A DNA stretch of 64,000 nucleotides from Microvirga terricola (GCF_011777495.1 NZ_JAATJS010000001.1:434001-498000), one strand, 5' to 3'; positions 8,898 to 17,529 are shown, counted from the first letter of the stretch. Translations and numbers: made by a program. Notes: a model not told the origin generated them from the sequence alone.

Positions 8898-9331
8898 CAC
8901 CAGCCCCTCAACTGATGGTGGCCAAACATGACGGGGCGATCCGACGTGCGCGCTCCGCCAGCTGTTGCAATCGGCGTTGCACCTTCGAGTGAGGCGTCGC
9001 CCTTACTGAGCTTCGTCAGCCACGCGATGATCTCCGCACGGCTGTCCTTCATCGCCTCGGTCGGCGTCTTGTCGCCGCTGTTCGACAGATCATAGCGCGC
9101 CAGATGACAGGCCGCGCGCAGGATCGCTTCCGGAACAGGAGCGAGCGGAACCGTGTAGCGGCTGCGCAGATAGCTATCGATAAGGTCCGTCGCATCGGTG
9201 AGCGCCTTCTCGATGCGCTCCGGCAGGATGCTGTCGGGAAGATCGCCATCCGCCACGGACAGGCGCAGCATCTCGCCTTCGCCGAAGCGGGCGACCATGT
9301 CCTCAACTGATGCGTAGCGATAAGCCATCAT
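8897..9331 (-). CDS. DUF1320 family head-tail connector, Mu gp36-like
   Basis: 144-residue gp36 family protein. The opening YRYASVEDMVARFGEGEMLRL and the following ALTDATDLIDSYLRSRYTVPL are hallmarks of DUF1320, an adaptor between capsid portal and tail. Two ATG codons in tandem open the gene at 9331 and 9328. It begins the gp36-gp37-gp38-L-M tail series, separated from gp35 by a 123-bp gap with a strong hairpin. Confidence 0.87.
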   Translation of the reverse strand: MMAYRYASVEDMVARFGEGEMLRLSVADGDLPDSILPERIEKALTDATDLIDSYLRSRYTVPLAPVPEAILRAACHLARYDLSNSGDKTPTEAMKDSRAEIIAWLTKLSKGDASLEGATPIATAGGARTSDRPVMFGHHQLRGW

Positions 9332-9350
9332 GACCGTGGAAATTCGTGGC

Positions 9351-9379
9351 GGCCTGCGCCGGTCGACACGGCGCAGGCC
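9351..9379. other. Strong hairpin between gp35 and gp36
   Basis: Perfect 11-bp inverted repeat GGCCTGCGCCG / CGGCGCAGGCC around a 7-base loop, in the 123-bp gap between head and tail genes. No T run follows on either strand, so it is not a classical terminator. It could stop RNA decay or set the ratio of head to tail messages; that is inference. Confidence 0.55.
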
Positions 9380-9454
9380 CAGATCTGGCGGGGCTCGGTT
9401 CGCACTCCCGATGCCGGCCTTGTCGACGAAGCCGGCACGCCCCTCGCTCGGGGG

Positions 9455-9850
9455 TTATTTCTTCGCCGTGGCCTTGACGGCCTTCGGCTTGGTGTTCTTG
9501 GCGGGAGCGGACGGCGCGGTTGAATTGCCCTCCGCTCCCTTGCTGGCTTCGTCGGAAGCACCAGAGCTAGAGCCGCCCTGGCTCTCCTGACCGGCACCCG
9601 TCTGGTTGCCAGCCGCGCCGTGCTGCGAGCCGGGGGCTATCCCGGTCGCCTCGGTATTCACGGAGATCTGAGACGGTTCGTTGCCCTGCGGGCTCCCCGC
9701 CTCAACCTCGATCACGGTGAGGAGCGGCTCGGCACGAAGCTGCTCAAGCTGCTCTTCGGTGAAGGCGTCCGCCGGCCAAGTCTTGTCGGCCGGATGGGCC
9801 ACGCCGGCCCGGCGAAAGCCGGGGCGACTGCAGAGGATGCGCAGCTTCAT
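9455..9850 (-). CDS. Mu gp35-like (HI1506-related) protein
   Basis: 131-residue protein. Residues 1-60 carry the family core: RRAGVAHPADKTWPADAF followed by TEEQLEQLRAEPLLTVIEVE, a small domain found after the major head gene in Mu and in Haemophilus FluMu. From residue about 65 the chain turns into low-complexity Gly/Ser/Gln and Ala/Lys-rich sequence ending KATAKK, probably disordered. Function unknown; head-associated by position. Confidence 0.75.
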   Translation of the reverse strand: MKLRILCSRPGFRRAGVAHPADKTWPADAFTEEQLEQLRAEPLLTVIEVEAGSPQGNEPSQISVNTEATGIAPGSQHGAAGNQTGAGQESQGGSSSGASDEASKGAEGNSTAPSAPAKNTKPKAVKATAKK

Positions 9851-9862
9851 GAGCCCCTCCTC

Positions 9863-10777
9863 TTAGCCGAGGTACGGAACGACGAGGACTTCGGCCGTTC
9901 CCTTCCACTCGTTGCTAACGGCAACCGGGGTGCCGCCGACGTCCTTGCTAATCATGTCGTTAGCCATGAGCGCACGGGCGGCTCCTTCAAGCGCCGGCGG
10001 CACGACCAGGATACGTGGAGCGATTGCGAGCGGCGCGCCGTCTCGGCGGCGGATGGACGTCATCGCGGCGCGGGCGGCTGCATAGTTATCCGGCGTCAGT
10101 GCTGCCTTTGACATGAACGCCGTCTGCCACATGCCGACGCCGACATTGCAGCGACCGTCCACGCCGTAGACGAACTTCTTCGCGTTGAAGACATTGTCGT
10201 CGGTGAGCGCCGTTCGCGAGACGAAGGTGAAGGGCCTGCGCTTCTGGTAGATGAAGGGCTTGATGACCTGGCTGTCGTCGATCAGATACCAGGCCGGACC
10301 TGCGCCGGCTTGAAAGTTCGAGACCGAGATCTCGCGCCCCTGATCATTGTAGCTGGGATGATCGGTGTCGAAAAAGTACTGACTGTCGTAGCACACAACC
10401 TGATTGGCACGCTTCATCAGGTCAAAGACAAGCAGGTCCGGGAAGAGAGCAGTGTCTTGGCCGAACTGCTGTACGACAGGAGTGAATATCCCGATCTCGT
10501 CATCTTCGATTTTGTCGCGGTCGATGCCGATCGTCTTCTCGAACGATTTGTTCTGGATGGCATAGGTCATCTCGGACAAGTCATGGACATGCCGATCACC
10601 GACCCATTCGCGGAAACCCGGAAGGTCATCGAGACGCGGATACTCGTTCTTCGAGCTGGTCGAGTTCACGTCCATGGCCACGCGGCCATAGAGCGTCGTG
10701 GTGGCGCGGAGCCGCTGATTGAATGATGTCGACAGCGACGTGTAGATGGCGCGGAGGTTCTGAGGAGTGACGTCCAT
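9863..10777 (-). CDS. T: Major head subunit T (Mu gp34-like)
   Basis: 304-residue major capsid protein, the usual length for Mu gpT. It opens MDVTPQNLRAIYTSLSTSFN and contains EYPRLDDLPGFREWVGDRHV (residues about 44-63), both typical of Mu-like head subunits. It assembles on the scaffold Z and is processed by the protease encoded two genes upstream. Start ATG 10777. Confidence 0.93.
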   Translation of the reverse strand: MDVTPQNLRAIYTSLSTSFNQRLRATTTLYGRVAMDVNSTSSKNEYPRLDDLPGFREWVGDRHVHDLSEMTYAIQNKSFEKTIGIDRDKIEDDEIGIFTPVVQQFGQDTALFPDLLVFDLMKRANQVVCYDSQYFFDTDHPSYNDQGREISVSNFQAGAGPAWYLIDDSQVIKPFIYQKRRPFTFVSRTALTDDNVFNAKKFVYGVDGRCNVGVGMWQTAFMSKAALTPDNYAAARAAMTSIRRRDGAPLAIAPRILVVPPALEGAARALMANDMISKDVGGTPVAVSNEWKGTAEVLVVPYLG

Positions 10778-10804
10778 GGGATGCTTGCTTTCGTTTTGGT
10801 CGCG

Positions 10805-11200
10805 TCAGACGCGGATCCAGATCAGGCCATCTTCGAAGCCTTCCAGCGTACCGGCCCGCAGGCGGGTTCCACCGGAATTGTCGAGCGACACGGTGTTGTC
10901 GTCGACCGCATAGACGGCCTTGCCGATGTCGGCGAAGGTCGGCGCAGCGGCGAAGTCGAAGGGGAAAGCCCCCTTCTCGCAACGCAGCTTGCCGTCGCCG
11001 TCGAGCCCTTCGCGGTTGTCCGCGTGATGGCTCGCAACGCCGGCGATCGCCACTGCGCCAGCGGTGCCGGCAGGCACGGCGAGACCGGCAGCGGTCAAAG
11101 CCACGAGCGTCCGCTTGAAGAGGCGCACCCCACCTTTGACCGAGTATCCGTAGGCATCGCCGCCACGGGTCGGAATCGTACGATCCTTGGTCGCCACCAT
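10805..11200 (-). CDS. Capsid decoration/cement-like protein (Mu gp33 position)
   Basis: 131-residue protein between protease/scaffold and major head, the place of Mu gp33. The sequence has a Gly/Ala-rich stretch (LTAAGLAVPAGTAGAVAIAG, about 34-53) and a later ADIGKAVYAVDDNTVSLD, which resembles capsid cement proteins of the DUF2190 type. It probably coats and stabilises the capsid. Identification rests on pattern and position. The start overlaps the stop of the protease gene by 1 bp. Confidence 0.6.
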   Translation of the reverse strand: MVATKDRTIPTRGGDAYGYSVKGGVRLFKRTLVALTAAGLAVPAGTAGAVAIAGVASHHADNREGLDGDGKLRCEKGAFPFDFAAAPTFADIGKAVYAVDDNTVSLDNSGGTRLRAGTLEGFEDGLIWIRV

Positions 11201-11847
11201 CAGAGCTTCTCCACCTGCAGCTTCTTCGTCTTCGCGTACTCCTTCGGGTCGATGCCCATGAGTTCGCAGATATGAAGATCGTTGTCGTCGAGCGCAGCCT
11301 CGTCCTTATTTGCGGGCTCGCGGGTCGCCGGGGATCCGCCGGCGTGGATGGAGGGAAGCGCGTCAAGCTCCGCCTGGACGCCCTCCGGGTCCTTCATGTG
11401 CCGATCGATGTAGCGATCGCGCAGCGGCTTGATCGGCTTGCCGCCTTCGATCGCTTTATCGATGGCGGCGGTGGCCTTTTCCTTGGCGCGCTCATTGCGG
11501 AGCGTGTCGAGCTGCGACTGCAGAGAGATGATCGTCTTCTCGTCACCCTTGTCGCCCTTGTCGGATTTGGCCTGCAGATGCGTCACGAGCGCGTCGACGG
11601 TCACGTCGCCCTGGATGCCGGCAGCATCGCCGAGCTTCTTGAAGTCCGCCGTGCGCGACTGCAGGTGCGTCACGAGATCGTCGACCGCCGCCTCGGATTT
11701 CAGGCCCGCCGCCTCGGCGATCGTCTTCAAGCTGGCGGCGTGTGTGGTGACAGCCGCGCTCGCGGCCGTCGCTGCAGCCAGCACGTCGGCCTCGGAGGCA
11801 TCGGCCCCAAGGTTCAGCGCTTTGCGCAGCTTCTCGATCAGGTCCAT
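11200..11847 (-). CDS. Z: Nested scaffold protein (Mu Z-like), in-frame internal start
   Basis: In Mu the scaffold Z is produced from an internal start within I. Here an in-frame ATG at 11847 (MDLIEKLRKALNLGAD) has GGAG 7 bases upstream and falls precisely at the change from protease to helical scaffold. The product would be 215 residues, Ala-rich and coiled-coil-like, sharing its stop with I. The internal site is visible; its use is inferred from Mu. Confidence 0.55.
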   Translation of the reverse strand: MDLIEKLRKALNLGADASEADVLAAATAASAAVTTHAASLKTIAEAAGLKSEAAVDDLVTHLQSRTADFKKLGDAAGIQGDVTVDALVTHLQAKSDKGDKGDEKTIISLQSQLDTLRNERAKEKATAAIDKAIEGGKPIKPLRDRYIDRHMKDPEGVQAELDALPSIHAGGSPATREPANKDEAALDDNDLHICELMGIDPKEYAKTKKLQVEKL

Positions 11848-12306
11848 ATCCTGGCTCCGTGAATGATGGAGATGCGTGAGGTGGAAATTGGGATCGTTCG
11901 TGAGCGAGGCGCGCAGGACTTTAACGATCCGCCCGGTCTTCTTTTCTGACATGATGACCGGGGAGATGCCGCGATAGGCATGGTCTTCGAGAAGAGCGCG
12001 CCCCGAGGCAGTCCATTCGACACGGCCCCATAGGCCGTCGTCGCGTTTCTCCAAGCTCACAATCCAGCCGCGCGCCGGCGCAGGCCGTCCTTCTTTCGCG
12101 GCAAGATCGGTCGCATGGTTTTCGTCGATGGCGAGCTTGCCCGCCATCATCGACTTGCGGATCAGTTCATCGACGTTCTCCGGCAGGATGTAAGGCCCAC
12201 GACCATCCTCGCCATAAAAGGTCCCCGCCGGGACAAGATGGATCCATTCCGGGATCGCTTGCCCAGCGGGGATGTTCGAGTTCAAGGAGGTCACAATCGT
12301 CGTCAT
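11200..12306 (-). CDS. I: Head maturation protease I with C-terminal scaffold (Mu gp32-like)
   Basis: 368-residue Mu I-type protein. The N-terminal half (about 1-150) is the protease, with WIHLVPAGTFYGEDGRGPYIL and the ENHATDLAAKEGRPAPARGW segment containing the conserved His of the family. The C-terminal half is a long helical scaffold rich in Ala, Asp and Lys. It cleaves the scaffold during head maturation. ATG 12306 is 37 bp from late operator copy 2, as expected for the Mu PI promoter arrangement; a start 13 codons upstream cannot be excluded. Confidence 0.88.
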   Translation of the reverse strand: MTTIVTSLNSNIPAGQAIPEWIHLVPAGTFYGEDGRGPYILPENVDELIRKSMMAGKLAIDENHATDLAAKEGRPAPARGWIVSLEKRDDGLWGRVEWTASGRALLEDHAYRGISPVIMSEKKTGRIVKVLRASLTNDPNFHLTHLHHSRSQDMDLIEKLRKALNLGADASEADVLAAATAASAAVTTHAASLKTIAEAAGLKSEAAVDDLVTHLQSRTADFKKLGDAAGIQGDVTVDALVTHLQAKSDKGDKGDEKTIISLQSQLDTLRNERAKEKATAAIDKAIEGGKPIKPLRDRYIDRHMKDPEGVQAELDALPSIHAGGSPATREPANKDEAALDDNDLHICELMGIDPKEYAKTKKLQVEKL

Positions 12307-12341
12307 AACGATGCCAACTTGGCAGACGCGACTGCTCGTGT

Positions 12342-12363
12342 TCATGCCACAGGGCTGTGGCTG
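12342..12363 (-). promoter_or_regulatory. Late-operon operator, copy 2 (upstream of protease I)
   Basis: GCCACAGGGCTGTGGC (12346-12361, plus strand), a nearly perfect palindrome in the shared 22-bp element. It lies in the G-I intergenic region, at the position of the Mu PI late promoter, and precedes the whole head and tail operon. Confidence 0.65.
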
Positions 12364-12451
12364 AACGATTTCTATCGTGCGTGAATTTTTCGCCGCTGAC
12401 GGCTTCTTACTGCCGAGGTGCCATCGATGTGGCAGCGATGAGGCGAAGCCC

Positions 12452-12500
12452 GCTCTTATGCCTCTTACGGGCTCTTAAAATACTCTCATACGAGAGGAGT
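12452..12500. repeat. Helically phased CTCTTA repeats in the G-I intergenic region
   Basis: CTCTTA occurs at 12453, 12462 and 12472, with CTCTCA at 12483, a spacing of 9 to 11 bp. The last unit is part of a small inverted repeat CTCTC-ATAC-GAGAG. The region is about 18 kb from the left phage tip and lies between the G and I homologues, which is where Mu carries its strong gyrase-binding site. A similar role is possible but is inferred from position alone. Confidence 0.45.
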
Positions 12501-12538
12501 ACCCCGCAAGGAGAGATACGCGCTCAAACGCGGATCGT

Positions 12539-13048
12539 CTAGAGACCCTTGTCCGGATCGAGCGCGGTTTCAAGAACTTCGAGAATCGTCTCTTCATCCT
12601 CGCGGCCAATGCCGAGAAATGGACGCGCCGGAATGGTGACGGACTTGGCGAAGACCATGCGGTTGCCCATTGGAAAAACCAGATGCGACCCTTTCGCGGA
12701 GATGGTGCCGCCGAGCTGGTGAACGGCGGCATAGACCTTGTTGCTGCCGACAGCGACCGACTGCGCAGACGCGCGAAAGGTGATCGAGCCCATCAGACCG
12801 CCGCGCATGGCGCTTTCGCGCAGAATGCCCGGCCCGCGCTTTCCGAGCGCATAGGTTGGGCTGACGGGCTTCCAGGCGCGGCCTTGTGGATCCTGCGCGC
12901 GCTCGAAGCGGGTATGAGTGTTCTCGACCAGCCCTGTGCCGATCGCCCGCATCAAAGGCGTCATGTCAGCGACACGGCGCTGCACCTTTCTGAAGGCTAC
13001 AATGGCGGCCTTGGCGTCGATCTTGGTTTCGAGGGTAATGCCGGTCAT
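12539..13048 (-). CDS. G: Virion morphogenesis protein G (Mu gp31-like)
   Basis: 169-residue protein of the phage virion morphogenesis family (Mu G, tail completion). Signature segments are MRAIGTGLVENTHTRFERAQ, then DPQGRAWKPVSPTY and the C-terminal IPARPFLGIGREDEE. It is thought to act at the head-tail joint. ATG 13048 overlaps the F stop by 4 bp. It is the last gene before the intergenic block with operator copy 2. Confidence 0.88.
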   Translation of the reverse strand: MTGITLETKIDAKAAIVAFRKVQRRVADMTPLMRAIGTGLVENTHTRFERAQDPQGRAWKPVSPTYALGKRGPGILRESAMRGGLMGSITFRASAQSVAVGSNKVYAAVHQLGGTISAKGSHLVFPMGNRMVFAKSVTIPARPFLGIGREDEETILEVLETALDPDKGL

Positions 13049-13746
13049 GTTGCGCTCCCCAACTGCCTCCACGCGTCGCCAGGATTGTAATCGAAGCCAG
13101 GATCAATCCCGACCGGAACATGAACGATCTGGCCTGTCTTGGGATTGGTCCAGGGGCGCGTATCGATGATCGGCGAAACGTCCGGCTTCAACTTGCCCTG
13201 GCGCTCTAATCCCTTCGCGGAGAGTGGACGGACGCGGCAGCCACAGTTCCAGCCGTTCGGCGGATAGTGCGTTTTCCAAAAAGGATCGTCGGCCCGCAAT
13301 GTGAGGCCGTTCCAAGACAGATGTTCCTGACGCGGATGCTTCGCGCCTGAATGGACATACTGCCAGTAGGGATACATGGTGAGCGTTGTGGGTTCGGTCA
13401 TCTGCTCATAACGCCCAGCCGCATAGGCCATGGACAGGTTTGTCTCGTAGATGACGCGCGAGCGCCAACCGGGCTTGCCAACATGTTCCCAACCATGGCG
13501 CTTCACGATGTCGTCGAAGGACTGACGAAAGTCCTGGAGCGTTGTGCCTCGCTCCAGCGCCTTCGCCACCTCGCGGCGGAAGTCGTCGACGAGCGCCTGC
13601 GTTGTCGCGCCGGCGACAGTAAACGCCCTCGAGTTCGCCTTCTGCCAGATGTCCGTCCAGTGCTCGGACGTGACGCTCATCTTCTCACGGAAGAAAGCTA
13701 TCGCCTCGTCAAAGGGAAGATCGAGCGCCTGGATCGTCGTGGTCAT
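13045..13746 (-). CDS. F: Minor head protein F (Mu gp30-like)
   Basis: 233-residue phage minor head protein of the SPP1 gp7 / Mu F family. Diagnostic segments: RSRVIYETNLSMAYAAGRYE (about 94-113), HSGAKHPRQEHLSWNGLTLR, and PPNGWNCGCRVRPLSAKGL. It is associated with the portal and capsid interior. Mu F is longer, so this may be a compact version. ATG 13746 overlaps the portal stop by 4 bp. Confidence 0.9.
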   Translation of the reverse strand: MTTTIQALDLPFDEAIAFFREKMSVTSEHWTDIWQKANSRAFTVAGATTQALVDDFRREVAKALERGTTLQDFRQSFDDIVKRHGWEHVGKPGWRSRVIYETNLSMAYAAGRYEQMTEPTTLTMYPYWQYVHSGAKHPRQEHLSWNGLTLRADDPFWKTHYPPNGWNCGCRVRPLSAKGLERQGKLKPDVSPIIDTRPWTNPKTGQIVHVPVGIDPGFDYNPGDAWRQLGSAT

Positions 13747-15323
13747 TGCTTCAATTCGTCGAGAAGGAACGCTTGACCCGCCAGCTGTGCGAGGGCGACG
13801 CCGCGCGCCATCGCGGCCTGATACTGTTCCTGATCGAGATCAAGCTCTTCGAGACGCGCCATCAAGTCAGTGAGGTCGGTTGCGCTGTCGAAGACTTGCC
13901 GGATTTCATCCGTCAGCCCGGCAAGCGCTCCAGCGGCATCCTCGGCCAGACGCTCAGTCAGGCGATCGACGACTTCCGGCTCCGGCGCGCTGGAGTGGCG
14001 TGACATGAGGTGGCGCAGACGATCGAGCGGACCACGCCCGTGCTGGCTCGCGTCGGTTGACCCAGGCTCTGCCTTCCGGCCGCCGATGACAACGGCATCC
14101 GCCGCAGGCTCCGCAAAGCCCAGGCGATCGCGGAGCTGACTGGCCTCTACCGTCAGCCCCAAGGGCCCAAGCTTGTAGATCGCCTCAATCACAACAGGGA
14201 GCGGAACCTCGTCCGGCCGGCCGATCAGGATGCGCGGGTACTTTTCTTGCGGGCCGAAGTTGAAGGCGATGATATACGGCACCAGGTGGCGTGTCAGCGT
14301 CGCGGAGACGAGCTTCGCGTCCGCCCGCTCGATGTCCTCCTGCACAAGCCGGTGCTCCTTCGCCACCGCATGGCCGCCGCTGACGGCGTCCGTTGTCGTG
14401 GTTTGGCCGAGGACGAGCTTCGAGATCTGCCGATCGAGCCAGTCGCATCGCTTCTCATAGACCTCCGCGCCCTTCGCAACGTCCTTGAGGCTGATGAACT
14501 CGATCTCCATCCCCTTCGGGATGATGGCCGCACAATCGCCAGCGATGTTGGCGACGGCCCGCCACAGGACTTCCTTGTCTTCCTTGCTGGCAGTGCTGTC
14601 GTACTTGCCGATCCGAATCGGAGTGCCATAGTTCTGCACGAAGACTGCCCAGTCCTTCAGGGTGAAGGACTTGAACATCCAGGACCACGAGGCAACGCGC
14701 GCCAGGCCAGATCGGATCGTGATGCCGGACTTGGCCTTATGGCGGTGGACAAGGAACTTGTGGGGAGCCAGCGGCTCACCCGTTACGCCTTCATTGAGAA
14801 GGATTGTCTCAAGATCCGTCTGGTCGAAGGTGAACCACTGCGGCGGCCGATAGATCAGGTCCTTCGGCACGACCCGCTGCGGGGTGCTTTCCCATTCGAG
14901 TTCATGGACGGAGAAGCCCTTGCCCAGGGCGTCGAGGATGTCGAACAGCGCCGCATCGAGCGCGCCCCCGTTGAGCCATTCGCGGATAAGGTCGGCATGC
15001 TTGACGTGCTCTGGATCATCAGTTGCCGCCTCAACGGTGATCGGGAGCTGCGCCACCGCGCGCTTCCGTGTGCCGAGCACCGTGAGGTAGTGCGGATCGC
15101 GCTCCTCGATGTCCTCTGCAAGCTCCAGATAGGCGGTTGCATCGCCCATGGCCGCCGCGCGATGGATAGCTGCAAGGCGCGCCGGCGTCAGCCCCTCCGC
15201 CGGATGGCCGGAGATCGGCGAGCGAACGCCGGTCAGCGTCGGCCCGGCCTTTTCTGGACCGAACAGTTCATCCAGATCGATGCGTTCGCCATCAGGGCCG
15301 AGGATGGTGGACAGGCGGGGCAT
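13743..15323 (-). CDS. Portal protein (Mu gp29-like, DUF935)
   Basis: 526-residue DUF935 portal, close to Mu gp29 in length. It has LAAIHRAAAMGDATAYLELA and DPHYLTVLGTRKRAVAQLP near residues 45-90, the standard portal opening, and VLGQTTTTDAVSGGHAVAKE (about 305). The C-terminal 100 residues are acidic and helical (TERLAEDAAGALAGLTDEIR). The ring it forms is the DNA gate of the capsid and the docking site for terminase. Adjacent to the large terminase. Confidence 0.93.
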   Translation of the reverse strand: MPRLSTILGPDGERIDLDELFGPEKAGPTLTGVRSPISGHPAEGLTPARLAAIHRAAAMGDATAYLELAEDIEERDPHYLTVLGTRKRAVAQLPITVEAATDDPEHVKHADLIREWLNGGALDAALFDILDALGKGFSVHELEWESTPQRVVPKDLIYRPPQWFTFDQTDLETILLNEGVTGEPLAPHKFLVHRHKAKSGITIRSGLARVASWSWMFKSFTLKDWAVFVQNYGTPIRIGKYDSTASKEDKEVLWRAVANIAGDCAAIIPKGMEIEFISLKDVAKGAEVYEKRCDWLDRQISKLVLGQTTTTDAVSGGHAVAKEHRLVQEDIERADAKLVSATLTRHLVPYIIAFNFGPQEKYPRILIGRPDEVPLPVVIEAIYKLGPLGLTVEASQLRDRLGFAEPAADAVVIGGRKAEPGSTDASQHGRGPLDRLRHLMSRHSSAPEPEVVDRLTERLAEDAAGALAGLTDEIRQVFDSATDLTDLMARLEELDLDQEQYQAAMARGVALAQLAGQAFLLDELKQ

Positions 15324-16945
15324 TAGAGATGTCCTCTCAGGCGCGGAAGGTGGCTGAGGTCGCGATCCTCAAAGTCGTCGCGAAAGCTGCCGTTTGTAGA
15401 AGTCGGATCGCCCCCGATGACGGGTTCGTAACCGAATTCCTGAATGTCCATCTGGGTCGCGTGATAGGCCAGCGCGAGAGACACCGCGAAGTCACCATGG
15501 CGTTTCTTGCCCTTCTCACCCGTGCGTACGTCAGGCACTCGTGCCACGCCCTTGATGTTGCGGACGAGACGAAGATCGGCCAAGTGATCTCTGTCTCTGG
15601 CAATAGCGATTGTGTTGTCCTCGAAGGCCGCTTTCAACGGTGGCATCTCCGTGCGATACCAATCGATCGACATCTTGATCGAAGAAACCCTGCCGCCGTA
15701 GATGCGGACCATATCCTCCGCCACAAATTCACCCGCGCCTGTTGCGTCGAACGCACCGCCGAGGAATCGTGGTAGCCGCTTAGCGACGCGCTGTGTAATA
15801 GCAGCTTGCTCACGGTGCGGGATCCTCCGCATCTCAATGACCAGGCGCAACGCACGCTCCAGCCGGCGGCGTATGGCCAAGACCGTCAAAACGGAAAGAT
15901 CCGCGACGCGGGCAAAGTCAAAGCCGATAGCGTGGGGCTCATCGGGGTCTAAGTTGGCGAGCGCCTCGTCGATCAGCACCTCAAATGCCTCGACAAGACC
16001 TTGTCGCTTCAGCTCCGGCAAGGACAAGAAGTTCTCGGGAAGCTCCCAGCGAATGATAGGCGCATCGGCCGTCATCCGCGCCTCAATCAGAGTTGCGGGA
16101 AGCCAAACACCATCGCCCTGCGCTGGCTCGCAAAACAACTCCTCGTCGGCGCCATCGCCGTAGAAGGCGACGATCTCAGCGCGCCATTCGGCCTCTGCTT
16201 CCGCTGTCCACTCCTTCCCGGTGACAAGGCAGATGCGTTGATACAGACCGTCCAATAGAGCTTGATCGAAGTCGATCCGCATATGCGTGTATGGCTTGCG
16301 ACCCGCGTGCACATCCTGGATCAGTTCGTTGAAATAGTTGTCAGCACCGTTATGAGTGGACACGACAATAACCTGTCCACCCCACATCAGGAATGCTAAG
16401 GCAGCTTTCATCAGCTCCTTAAGATTGTCGACGAACGCGGCCTCGTCGACGATGACAAAGCCCTGCTTACCACGAAGCGATCGCGGAGCGCTTGACAGCG
16501 CCACGATCTCGAAGCCTGAGGCGAACCGGATCCGGAAGGCTTGGATCTGACGGGTGTCGGCAGGGTTGTCAGGGTCCGCATCATCAAAGATGAAAGTGTC
16601 CATCTCCCCGGCCGCGAGCGCGAATGCCTTGGCCCACATGGCTGCCGCATCAATAAACTCGCGTGTCATCTCCTGGCTATAGGAGATATACATTCCATCC
16701 ATGCCGCCGGCGCTACGGCTGCGCGCGGCTCGCAGCACAGCGTAGGCCGCAAGGCCCCAGGTAAAGCCGATCCGTCGGCTCTTCTCTACGAGCAGGACGG
16801 CCGTGGTTTCAAGGAGATCGACTGCGCGCTTCTGATACGTCAGGAGCGCGTCCGGCAGAAGCCCGTTTGAAAGCTGCTCCGGCAGGATTGAAATGCTGTC
16901 CTGCCGTAGCTTCGCCCATTCTGCGTCTGTTATTGGCCTGCTCAA
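15323..16945 (-). CDS. Terminase large subunit (Mu gp28-like)
   Basis: 540-residue packaging motor. The N-terminal ATPase shows the deviant Walker A of this family (EKSRRIGFTWG, about 53-63) and Walker B GFVIVDEAAF (about 161-170). The C-terminal RNase H-like nuclease has IGFDFARVADLSVLTVLA and GGAFDATGAGEF with the expected acidic residues. It packages phage DNA from integrated copies by headful cutting in flanking host DNA. It overlaps the small subunit by 4 bp. Confidence 0.93.
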   Translation of the reverse strand: MSRPITDAEWAKLRQDSISILPEQLSNGLLPDALLTYQKRAVDLLETTAVLLVEKSRRIGFTWGLAAYAVLRAARSRSAGGMDGMYISYSQEMTREFIDAAAMWAKAFALAAGEMDTFIFDDADPDNPADTRQIQAFRIRFASGFEIVALSSAPRSLRGKQGFVIVDEAAFVDNLKELMKAALAFLMWGGQVIVVSTHNGADNYFNELIQDVHAGRKPYTHMRIDFDQALLDGLYQRICLVTGKEWTAEAEAEWRAEIVAFYGDGADEELFCEPAQGDGVWLPATLIEARMTADAPIIRWELPENFLSLPELKRQGLVEAFEVLIDEALANLDPDEPHAIGFDFARVADLSVLTVLAIRRRLERALRLVIEMRRIPHREQAAITQRVAKRLPRFLGGAFDATGAGEFVAEDMVRIYGGRVSSIKMSIDWYRTEMPPLKAAFEDNTIAIARDRDHLADLRLVRNIKGVARVPDVRTGEKGKKRHGDFAVSLALAYHATQMDIQEFGYEPVIGGDPTSTNGSFRDDFEDRDLSHLPRLRGHL

Positions 16946-17529
16946 ACCTTGGGCTCCGATCGAATACCGAGGATCTCACGCTTAATCGCATCCACCGTGT
17001 CCGAGGTAAGGCCCTTGGTCTTTGCCACGTTATCGACTGCCTTTGCGGCCTCCACCTTCGCCTTCTCGGCCGCGCGTTTCTCAATCTTCTCGATGCGCTG
17101 CACGTCCGCGACCGATGCCTTGCCGAGATGATCCAAGCTCTTCGCCAGGAACATCACCTGTTCCGGGTCGAGGGTCAGCGAGGCCGGTTCACCGTCTTCG
17201 CCATTCGCCATCTGCGCGGCTGTGACCAGGTCGAAGATGACGGTGTGCATCAGCTCGATGTTGAGCCTCGTCGTCTTGTCCGTGCTCTCCTCACCGAGTT
17301 GCCGGACGAGGGTGTCCGCAACGACGCGGGAATGGCGCATGCGCTCTGCGATTGCCTCCACCTTCTGCAAGTGTCGCCCCAGTGCCGAGCGCGACGGCGC
17401 GTCGTCCGGGCCAAGCATCTGCCGAAGGCAAGCGACGATCTCGTCGAGGGTCCGTCCTTTATCCTTCAGCTGGCCGATTAGGTCCCGGATCTCGGCCGGC
17501 AGCTTGTCGACCGTCGAGGTGCGCGCCAT
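16942..17529 (-). CDS. Terminase small subunit (Mu gp27-like, DUF3486)
   Basis: 195-residue DUF3486 protein. The family opening VDKLPAEIRDLIGQLKDKGRTLDEI followed by SALGRHLQKVEAIAERMRH forms an N-terminal helix-turn-helix that recognises the packaging site. The central and C-terminal parts are helical with the coiled-coil-like run IEKIEKRAAEKAKVEAAKAV. It is directly before the large subunit, as in Mu. Confidence 0.88.
   Translation of the reverse strand: MARTSTVDKLPAEIRDLIGQLKDKGRTLDEIVACLRQMLGPDDAPSRSALGRHLQKVEAIAERMRHSRVVADTLVRQLGEESTDKTTRLNIELMHTVIFDLVTAAQMANGEDGEPASLTLDPEQVMFLAKSLDHLGKASVADVQRIEKIEKRAAEKAKVEAAKAVDNVAKTKGLTSDTVDAIKREILGIRSEPKV

Noticed and set aside
14247-15326. 359-codon open frame on the plus strand opposite the portal gene
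   Set aside because: The minus strand encodes a clear DUF935 portal; the antisense frame has low-complexity Arg/Asp-rich sequence and no family likeness.
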